In this document: positions 1 to 6,665 of the stretch, one piece after another
Layout of the letters: every line of letters starts with the position of its first letter
How positions within the stretch are numbered: position 1 is the stretch's first letter
Source: Methanobacteriota archaeon
Lineage (GTDB): Archaea > Methanobacteriota > Methanobacteria > Methanobacteriales > Methanobacteriaceae
DNA length: 20,159 bases
Assembly: GCA_023430285.1 (NCBI GenBank)
Contig: JAEZAV010000030.1
Location: forward strand, 1 to 20,159
Reading direction: 5' to 3'
Program-made: the position numbers and the translations under genes
The notes under the pieces: generated by a model
The model's database searches: none
What the model was told of the DNA's origin: nothing
The model's input: the letters and a program-made list of their open reading frames with translations, nothing else

Positions 1-981
1 GAACTAAGCGGAGTTAGGCTAGTCAGCCCAAACGGTACCGATGTATGGTTAAACGATGACCAGGTCAAACTTCCAGAGGCAGGTTACATACTGGAGAGAA
101 AGGTCTTCGACAAGTTCATGGCAATGGACGCTGCAAGGGCCGGTGCAACCATCATGATCAAAACCCTGGCAAGGGGCATGAGAAAGGACAGTAACGGCTA
201 CATAGTCAGCTGTGAAAATATGGGCGAAGACTTCGAGATCAAAGCCAAGATCGTTGTTGGAGCAGATGGTCCTGAATCCCGTGTTGGAAGATGGGGAGGA
301 CTTAAAACTGTTGTCAAACCTAAAAACATGGAATCCGGAATTCAGTTTGAAATGGCCGGAGTTGAAATGGAAGACCCTGACTGCATCGAATTCTACTTCG
401 GAAGTGTTGCACCTGGAGGATACGCATGGATATTCCCTAAAGGCGGCGACATAGCAAACGTGGGTCTTGGAATTGTTAACACAGTAACAGATAAATCAGC
501 CTACCAGCACCTCTTGGAATTTGTTGAAAACTGTCCAGCAACCCAAAATGCACAGGCAGTTGAACTAAACATAGGCGGAGACCCAGTTGGAGGAATGCTC
601 AAGGATCTGGTTGAAGACAACGTCATGATAGTTGGAGATGCAGCAGGACATGTAAACCCACTCACAGGTGGAGGAATCATCACAGCACTCGAAGCAGGTA
701 AGTATGCTGGTGAAGTGGCTGCAGAAGCAATTAAAGAAGGGGACTGTTCCAAGAAAAGGTTGAAAGAATACGAAAAGATATGTAAAAAGGAAATTGGAGA
801 TTCCTTCAACAAGTACTTCAAAACCAAGGAGTACATGTTAAGCCTTTCAGATGAGGAACTTGATTCAATTGCTGAAGCATTCCAAGACTACGAATTTGAG
901 AAGATAAGCACATCCGAACTCGTGAAGCTCCTAATAAAAGTTTCACCAAAGGCTCTGCTTAAACTGGGAAAACTTTTCTAA
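1..981 (+). CDS. Geranylgeranyl reductase family protein (5' end cut by window)
   Basis: This is a flavin-dependent reductase of the geranylgeranyl reductase / digeranylgeranylglycerophospholipid reductase family. In archaea these enzymes saturate the isoprenoid chains of ether lipids at the membrane. The frame is open from base 1, so the N-terminal FAD-binding GxGxxG segment lies outside the window; 326 residues remain of a family usually near 390-400. Visible signatures are the GYILER..FD segment, the VGADGPESRVGRW FAD-contact motif, the substrate-cavity motif GYAWIFPK, and the second FAD motif GDAAGHVNPLTGGGI. A lysine-rich helical tail ends the protein. The next gene converges on it, and a T-tract follows its stop. 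The family is clear; exact substrate (archaeol precursor or another prenyl chain) cannot be read from the sequence. Confidence 0.9.
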   Translation, partial: ELSGVRLVSPNGTDVWLNDDQVKLPEAGYILERKVFDKFMAMDAARAGATIMIKTLARGMRKDSNGYIVSCENMGEDFEIKAKIVVGADGPESRVGRWGGLKTVVKPKNMESGIQFEMAGVEMEDPDCIEFYFGSVAPGGYAWIFPKGGDIANVGLGIVNTVTDKSAYQHLLEFVENCPATQNAQAVELNIGGDPVGGMLKDLVEDNVMIVGDAAGHVNPLTGGGIITALEAGKYAGEVAAEAIKEGDCSKKRLKEYEKICKKEIGDSFNKYFKTKEYMLSLSDEELDSIAEAFQDYEFEKISTSELVKLLIKVSPKALLKLGKLF

Positions 982-1024
982 GTTAAATTTTCCCTTATTT
1001 CTTATTTTAAATTTAAATTATTCC

Positions 1025-1032
1025 TTTTTTTT
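1025..1032 (+). terminator. T-tract terminator after the geranylgeranyl reductase gene
   Basis: A run of eight T lies about 45 bases after the stop, inside a strongly T-rich stretch that begins right after the gene. Archaeal RNA polymerase terminates at such U-tracts without needing a hairpin. No convincing stem was found. Confidence 0.4.
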
Positions 1033-1115
1033 AGAATTTTACTCTTCTGTACAATTAACTAGACCATTTTGATCTGTAACAAATTTTAGAGTACCCACTC
1101 CTTGGAGACTGTTGT

Positions 1116-1124
1116 AAAAAAAAA
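1116..1124 (-). terminator. T-tract terminator after the UbiA-family gene
   Basis: Nine A on the + strand give a T9 tract on the - strand, 16 bases past the stop of the UbiA-family gene. Together with the + strand tract at 1025-1032 it makes the space between the two convergent genes a two-way termination zone. Confidence 0.4.
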
Positions 1125-1139
1125 GTGGTGTTCAAGTTT

Positions 1140-1955
1140 TTAGACTGGTGTTGAATGGAAAAATAGTATGTAGAATATGCACACCAAGAAGAAGATCATG
1201 GCTATTTGGTGGTAGAGAACATCTGCAATGTCGAACATCTTATCCTTCTGAGTGAAGAGGGACAGGTACAGTGGTAAGGTTGCAAAGGATGCTGGTAGAA
1301 CTGCCACAGCAAACTGTATCAGATTCATATCTCCATTAACAAATGCGTACAAGAGTATAATTCCTGTTAGTGCTGTTAATACACTGGCCATTTTCTGTTT
1401 GGATTTGTACATGATGTAGGTGCCCATGCTTCCAACGTACATGAAAAGGTAAACACTCCAAGGCACTATGGCAATACTTCCAAGTAAAACTGCACAAGAA
1501 GCCATTCTAAGCACTGAATTGGTTGCTGTACTGAAAAATGGTGCAAGTACCGTGTCCTTGAGCCTGATTGGAGGAACGGTGTACAACAACTGATTTAAAA
1601 ACATCAGCAGAACTATCACTGTGAAGGCCATTGGCAGTGTTAAAATTGAAACCACAAAAACTGCTCCGATTATCACCGAACAAAAGGCAACTATCCACTT
1701 CTTCTCAACATGTTCCTGTATGAATGGTCTGGACTGTTTCATGGAGTCCTTCATATCTTCGTCGATATCAGTCAGATCATTTAGACTGTACAGAGCTCCC
1801 CAAAGTGCAGAGACAAGAATTAGGCCTTCTAGTATTTCAAGGGGATTGCTTATAAATGCATCTGCAAAATAGGCATATGTTAAAACCAGAAGGTACATGT
1901 TCACATTTTTTGCGGCCCAACTAATTCTCGTGGACTTTATAAGAGTTTTAATCAT
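1140..1955 (-). CDS. UbiA-family prenyltransferase-like membrane protein
   Basis: This is a 271-residue, highly hydrophobic protein with about seven to nine probable membrane helices. The first Asp-rich motif of the UbiA superfamily, NDxxDxxxD, is present at N59-D67 (NDLTDIDED), where these enzymes bind the Mg-diphosphate of a prenyl donor. It is followed by a basic loop ending in SRP and by YTVPPIRLK, both typical of the family. The second Asp motif is not seen. The equivalent region reads MYKSKQKM, a little like the KR..E segment of decaprenyl-phosphate phosphoribosyltransferase-type members. The start is an ATG with no clear Shine-Dalgarno site. No operon partner is present: it faces the geranylgeranyl reductase gene, and an AT-rich gap of 223 bases separates it from the ATPase gene. 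Lipid or quinone-like prenyl transfer is the family role; the substrate is unknown. Confidence 0.75.
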   Translation of the reverse strand: MIKTLIKSTRISWAAKNVNMYLLVLTYAYFADAFISNPLEILEGLILVSALWGALYSLNDLTDIDEDMKDSMKQSRPFIQEHVEKKWIVAFCSVIIGAVFVVSILTLPMAFTVIVLLMFLNQLLYTVPPIRLKDTVLAPFFSTATNSVLRMASCAVLLGSIAIVPWSVYLFMYVGSMGTYIMYKSKQKMASVLTALTGIILLYAFVNGDMNLIQFAVAVLPASFATLPLYLSLFTQKDKMFDIADVLYHQIAMIFFLVCIFYILFFHSTPV

Positions 1956-2178
1956 GGTATCGGGAATAATTAATTTTTTTTACAGACAAATCCATGCCAT
2001 GAACGAAATTTAACACAGAACCATTGGAATTTCATTAAATGTATCAAATATTTACCAACCTGTTTATTCATTAAATTTATGATTGGCCACTGTTTGGTTT
2101 AAGGATATAACTTTATGAATATAATTTACATTAATAATTTTTTATAAAATTTGCGAATTAAGGGTGAATGAATTTATT

Positions 2179-2928
2179 TTAGGACTCGTATTTTATGGCC
2201 TGGCACACCAACCTTGGTTTGTTACCAAGTTCATCTATGTGGGCTTCGATGATTTTTTGGTCTGCATCAACATGGCTTTTGACTATTTCAACAGTTTCTT
2301 CTCGGCTGTACCTTATCTCCACAACTTCGAAAAAAAGCCTCAACACCGCCAATGCAAACCTGGAAAAGATTCCAAAATCCGTGAAAAGATCCTTCTTCTC
2401 GTTTTTTAACTTCACAGTCCAGGCTGTTTGAATAATTATATTAATTTCTTGGTAATTCTTCCTGTTTAAAAGGTACTCCTTCATGCATAGTAGATAAAAT
2501 TTAAGTGAACTCATTCCCCGTGTTTTTGTCCATAAACTGTACCCAACCATTTCAGTGTTCATTAGATGAGTGTCATGAAATTTGTCTGCAATGACCAAGG
2601 CATCAAAACTTGCCAGATCATGGTAGATTTCTGATTTGGATCCTGCATTTAAACCTCTCTTTAGATCATGGTATATCTGGTCCATGAGTTCTGATGCATC
2701 TGCATGGGGATTCCTGAGTTCCAGTTCAAGATCGTAACAGTTTAATCCGAGTTCTTCAATTGCTGCGTAGATGTTTGAAGATTTTCCTGTTCCCGGTGCA
2801 CCCACCACATGAATTATTCTTCCATGTCGGGTTTTAAGTGTTTTCAGTTTTTTGTGAAGATCTTTGTAGGATCGTGTTTCAATGAATGTTCTGTTGTCTG
2901 ATCCTCTGTTCACCTTGAAATTTTCCAT
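2179..2928 (-). CDS. P-loop ATPase of unknown function (AAA/STAND-like)
   Basis: This is a soluble 249-residue protein with a Walker A motif GAPGTGKSS at residues 43-51. A probable Walker B strand, ALVIAD, ends at D115. Near the C-terminus is GNKPRLV, resembling the G-x-P motif of STAND and related AAA ATPases. The C-terminal part (about 190-245) looks like a helical lid. There is no transmembrane segment, nuclease or HTH signature that I can recognise. The start ATG has no obvious Shine-Dalgarno site and could be leaderless. It stands alone between a UbiA-family gene and a divergently transcribed redox block, so context gives no function. ATP binding is well supported; the biological role is not known. 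Confidence 0.75.
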   Translation of the reverse strand: MENFKVNRGSDNRTFIETRSYKDLHKKLKTLKTRHGRIIHVVGAPGTGKSSNIYAAIEELGLNCYDLELELRNPHADASELMDQIYHDLKRGLNAGSKSEIYHDLASFDALVIADKFHDTHLMNTEMVGYSLWTKTRGMSSLKFYLLCMKEYLLNRKNYQEINIIIQTAWTVKLKNEKKDLFTDFGIFSRFALAVLRLFFEVVEIRYSREETVEIVKSHVDADQKIIEAHIDELGNKPRLVCQAIKYES

Positions 2929-3092
2929 GTCTGATATATTGTACTTTGTATCATAAAAAATTAAATCCTAATTTTTCCAGTTTTTATCACCAAAAAAACA
3001 CCTTCTAAACCCATAATACAAGATTTTATTTAGTTTGGAATTCATAAATAGGTGTGGATATATTAATTTATTTTTAGTTGAAAGGTGTTTAA

Positions 3093-4850
3093 ATGGGCAA
3101 ATATCGATGCACAGTCTGTAATTACATTTACGATGAAGATGTTGAATCTGTTAAGTTTGATGAACTGCCTGATGACTGGAGATGTCCAGTTTGTAACTCC
3201 CCTAAATCTGTTTTTGTTCCGTTACAAGAAGAGTCTGCTGAACATTTGAAGGGTGATAAAAGTGTTTCAGATATCTTGGTTGGTCAAATGGCAGAGTTAG
3301 GTCTTAAACATGTTTTCGGAATTCCAGGCACATCCATACTGGGTGTGGTGGATGCCATAAAAAACAATCCAAAACTTGAGTTCATACAGGTCAGGCACGA
3401 ACAAACCGCGGCATTTATGGCTTCTGCCTATGGTAAGCTCACAGGAAATGTTGCGGCATGTTTAACTGTTGCTGGTCCTGGAGCAACCAACCTTGCCACG
3501 GGTCTCTACGATGCCAAACTAGATCATTCCCCCGTGGTTGCACTCACTGGAATGGTGAAGAGACAGTTAATTGGACCTGGATCCTTCCAGGAAATAGATC
3601 AGTACTCATTTTTTGAACCCTTAACTGTTTTTAACAAGATCCTGATGTCCAGGGATCAGACAACCACCCTTGCTACCCTGGCAATTAAACATTCGTTGAT
3701 TGAAAGGGGAGTTTCACATATTGGAATTCCCAACGATGTCCAGAAGTTGGACCACCAAACCAAGCTAGTTCCATTTGAGGGAAATTTTCCAACCAGGGCA
3801 ACTAAACCCACGGAGTACCTCATTGAAAGGGCTGCTAAGATCATTGATAAATCTGAAAGGCCAGTTATTATTGCAGGATTTGGTTCAATAGATCAGGGTG
3901 AAGCTCTTTTAAAATTTGCAGAGAAAATTAAGGCACCCATCACAACCACCTTCAGGGCCAAGGGTGTGGTGGACGAGTACGAAGATCTCTACGTTGGAAG
4001 CCACGGAGGTATTGGATCAACAGCCTCAACCAAACTGGTTGACGATGCAGATCTGCTCATAGTGATTGGATCCTCATTTTCAGACATGACCCAGATACCA
4101 GAGAAGAAAACTGTTCAGATAGATATTGATCCACTGATGATAGCCCGGAGATTTCCGGTGGAGGTGGGTTTAGTTGGAAACTGTTCAGAAATTCTGCCTG
4201 TACTCCACGAACTTGTGAGTGAGGCCGAAAGAAATGACTACTTGGAAGAAGTAGTTAAACTTAAAAAAGAATGGTTAGAACTTCTTTAACAGGAATTTGA
4301 GTCGGATAAATCTCCGCTCAGGGCACCTTACATCTTGGGTGTGTTGAATGAGATGATCAACCCCGAAGCAATAATTACCCTTGATGTTGGAGAGCACTGC
4401 TGGTGGTTTGGAAGAAATTTCTGGATGAAAAAGACTCAGAAGATGATCATGTCGGGAAATCTGGCCTCAATGGGCTTTGGGTTCCCAGCTGCACTCACAT
4501 CCCAACTCCTGTACCCTGATAAACAGGTTGTGTGTATCACAGGTGACGGTGGCTTTTCAATGGTGATGGCAGACTTCTTAACAGCAATTAAATATGAGCT
4601 TCCAATCAAGGTCTTCATATTCAACAACAGACAGCTGGGAATGATCATGCAGGAACAGAAGATGGAAGGCTATGACAATTGGCAGACAGAACTCCAGGAT
4701 CTTGACTACGCAGCCTATGCAAGGTGCTGTGGAGGTGTGGGTATCAAGGTTGAAAACCCCGAAGATCTTCCAGCTGCAGTTGAAAAAGCTTTAAAATCTG
4801 AAAAACCCGTGATCGTGGATATTGATACAGATCCTAAGAGGTTCGTGTAG
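3093..4850 (+). pseudogene. Rubredoxin-fused, pyruvate-oxidase-like TPP enzyme interrupted by an in-frame TAA
   Basis: One reading frame runs from ATG 3093 (GGTG Shine-Dalgarno site at 3084-3087) to the stop at 4848-4850, broken only by TAA at 4287-4289. Read through, it would be 585 positions long. Residues 1-45 are a rubredoxin domain with iron ligands C6, C9, C31 and C34 and the LPDDW motif, but a shortened loop. Residues about 55-230 are the PYR domain, with the TPP-activating glutamate E103 in RHEQTAAF. A central domain follows, and the PP domain carries GDG-x24-NN (G484 to N512). The LGMIMQEQ and DLDYAAYA segments look more like pyruvate oxidase than acetolactate synthase. After the stop the frame continues at once with conserved-looking sequence (SDKSPLRAPYIL), so the break seems to be a point nonsense change or a sequencing error. 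Two separate polypeptides (398 aa, then 171 aa from TTG 4335) are possible. The likely chemistry is oxidative or non-oxidative decarboxylation of a 2-oxoacid, with rubredoxin as electron carrier; this is inference. Confidence 0.8.
4287..4289 (+). other. In-frame ochre stop inside the rubredoxin-TPP gene
   Basis: The TAA is in the same frame as both flanking coding segments and is followed by CAG GAA TTT GAG. It falls in the linker between the central and PP domains. One substitution from AAA, GAA or CAA would create it. It is neither the pyrrolysine codon (UAG) nor the selenocysteine codon (UGA), so recoding by those routes does not apply. Confidence 0.85.
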
Positions 4851-4913
4851 ACAAGATCAATGCTTCCTTTGAAACCTCACCATTAACAAAAAATTTACTG
4901 GAGATAGTAGAAA

Positions 4914-6416
4914 ATGGTTCAAGACTCGGAATCTAAGTTAATGAAAATAAAAAATTCACCAGAAAATCGTGCTAAGTGCCACTGTAAGCTATGTCCAAGC
5001 TACCCCTACAAATGTGGTGGTGAAGTTCTCTACTGTGGAAAGGGACCAAGTAAATGTGATGTGGACGTCGAGGTTTGCATCTGCGATACCTGTCCCATCT
5101 ACTTCGAATATGATCTCAAGGGCATTTACTTCTGTGACAAGGACATGGTTGGTGAAAACAAGGTTTTCATGAGAAAAAAACGTTCAGATGAGGACGATGA
5201 TCGTTATCAAGCTGTGGTGGATATAAAGGATGAAAGTATGGTTGGTGAGAGTGTGATTGGATCCATGGGATCCCTTAAAAAACTCCCATTTTCATTGGAC
5301 GACCTCTACTTCATACCTGCCCAAGTCATGAAGCTACCCCTCAATGCAACTGAACCTGTTAAAACCAGTATCGTGCTTGGAAAAGATGCTAAAAAACCTT
5401 TAGAACTATCAAGTCCCATAATGATATCTGGACTGAGTTTTGGTGCTGTTTCAAAGAGTGCTAAATCTGTGATTTCTGAAACTGCTTCGAACTTGAATGT
5501 AGGTTTCAACTCAGGGGAGGGTGGTGTTCTTGAGGAAGAACTAGCAAGATCCAAGACCATGGTTGTTCAGTACTCAACTGGAAGGTTTGGTGTTGAAGAT
5601 GAAATCTTAAAAAATGCCGCTGCAGTGGAGATCAGATTTGGACAGGGAGCCTATCCAGGTAAGGGAAGTTATCTACCTGCAGAGAAGATGACTGAAGAAG
5701 TTTCAAGCAAGAGGAACCTGAAAAATGGTGAACCAGCCTACTCACCAGCCCATCATCCAGACATACTCACAGTAAGGGATCTAAAAAAGAAGGTGTTGAA
5801 ACTCAGGAGAATGAGTTCAGGAGCACCCATAGGTGCTAAAATTGGTTGTGGAAATGTTGAAGATGATGTGAAGGTGCTGGTGGAAGCAGGAGTAGACTTC
5901 ATAGCACTTGATGGTTTTGGTGGAGGTACCGGAGCAACAGATAAGTATGTACGGGAAAATGTTGGAATACCAATCTTCTCTGCATTGCCACGTGCAAAGC
6001 AAACCTTGAATAAGTTAAAGCCTAAGAGAAGAGTTTCAATCATTGGTAGCGGGGGGCTTCGAAGCTCTGCTGATTTTGCCAAATGTCTTGCCCTGGGTGC
6101 CGATGCAATTTACATTGGTACAGCAGCCTTGATAGCAATTAACTGTGAACAGTACAGGTTGTGCTACACAGGTAACTGTCCAACAGGCATTGCAACCCAA
6201 AACCCTAAACTCGAAAAGCAGGTGGATCATGAGGAAGGGGTATTAAAACTAAGCAACTTCATAGAATTATCCTCCAAGGAAATAGCTAACTTAACCAGAA
6301 TAACAGGGAAGGATGATGTTTCAAAACTGGATAAATCAGATTTAGTATCTGTAAACAGGGACCTGGCTGTTATTACTGGAGTTAAATGGATAAACGGAGA
6401 ACTTCAAGGCAAGTGA
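4914..6416 (+). CDS. Glutamate-synthase-like FMN/Fe-S oxidoreductase with N-terminal DUF2769 domain
   Basis: This is a 500-residue protein. Residues 1-80 are a cysteine-rich DUF2769-type domain with ten Cys, including two CxCxxC motifs (C22/C24/C27 and C55/C57/C60). Residues about 115-480 are the FMN-binding synthase domain of the GltB/GltS superfamily, with MISGLSFGAVS, NSGEGG, GAKIGCG, DGFGGGTGA and a GSGGLRS phosphate-binding segment. The cysteines of the 3Fe-4S cluster are C411, C417 and C422, spaced C-x5-C-x4-C and followed by PTGIAT as in glutamate synthase. The glutaminase and FAD/NADPH parts are absent, as in archaeal split forms. The ATG has a GGAG site ten bases upstream, and the gene begins 63 bases after the rubredoxin-TPP gene, so co-transcription is likely. 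Glutamate synthesis is one possibility; an unknown amine or redox reaction is another. The domain calls are firm, the substrate is not. Confidence 0.88.
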   Translation: MVQDSESKLMKIKNSPENRAKCHCKLCPSYPYKCGGEVLYCGKGPSKCDVDVEVCICDTCPIYFEYDLKGIYFCDKDMVGENKVFMRKKRSDEDDDRYQAVVDIKDESMVGESVIGSMGSLKKLPFSLDDLYFIPAQVMKLPLNATEPVKTSIVLGKDAKKPLELSSPIMISGLSFGAVSKSAKSVISETASNLNVGFNSGEGGVLEEELARSKTMVVQYSTGRFGVEDEILKNAAAVEIRFGQGAYPGKGSYLPAEKMTEEVSSKRNLKNGEPAYSPAHHPDILTVRDLKKKVLKLRRMSSGAPIGAKIGCGNVEDDVKVLVEAGVDFIALDGFGGGTGATDKYVRENVGIPIFSALPRAKQTLNKLKPKRRVSIIGSGGLRSSADFAKCLALGADAIYIGTAALIAINCEQYRLCYTGNCPTGIATQNPKLEKQVDHEEGVLKLSNFIELSSKEIANLTRITGKDDVSKLDKSDLVSVNRDLAVITGVKWINGELQGK

Positions 6417-6436
6417 ACCTGTTAAAAACAGCTTTC

Positions 6437-6461
6437 ATAAAAAAATTTTTTATTTTATTTT
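6437..6461 (+). terminator. Probable terminator of the rubredoxin-TPP / GltS-like block
   Basis: Twenty bases past the stop codon is an A7-T6 self-complementary stretch running into a longer T-rich tract. A weak A/T stem plus U-tract fits archaeal intrinsic termination. Confidence 0.35.
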
Positions 6462-6501
6462 AATTCAAAATCCCAATTCTGTCTATTTTTCATGATATTA
6501 T

Positions 6502-6570
6502 TTGGAAGGTTGGTTTGGAACTTTTTTCTTGTTTCTGGATATTCATGGTCAATCCATTGGAATATTGGAA
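6502..6570 (+). promoter_or_regulatory. Cluster of four TTGGAA hexamers upstream of the giant helicase gene
   Basis: The hexamer TTGGAA occurs at 6502, 6515, 6557 and 6565, all on the + strand, within 69 bases of non-coding DNA. Related TTGGAT/TTGGAG sequences follow near 6643 and 6655. It may be a repeated operator or activator site for the helicase gene, but the same hexamer also occurs singly elsewhere in the window, so the assignment is weak. Confidence 0.2.
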
Positions 6571-6665
6571 CAGAACCCAATCAACAATAGAAAAACTTAT
6601 TCCCTATAAGACTAAGATAGTTTTTTTAAGAATAAATTGTAATTGGATAAGATGTTGGAGTAGTT

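Noticed and set aside
1033..1115. Possible small RNA between the convergent genes
   Set aside because: Only very short complementary pieces such as CTCC-TT-GGAG are present; there is no promoter or stable fold to support a gene.
4335..4850. Separate gene starting at TTG 4335 (PP domain only)
   Set aside because: The coding similarity extends upstream of 4335 to the TAA in the same frame and no Shine-Dalgarno site is evident, so it is treated as the rear part of one broken gene.
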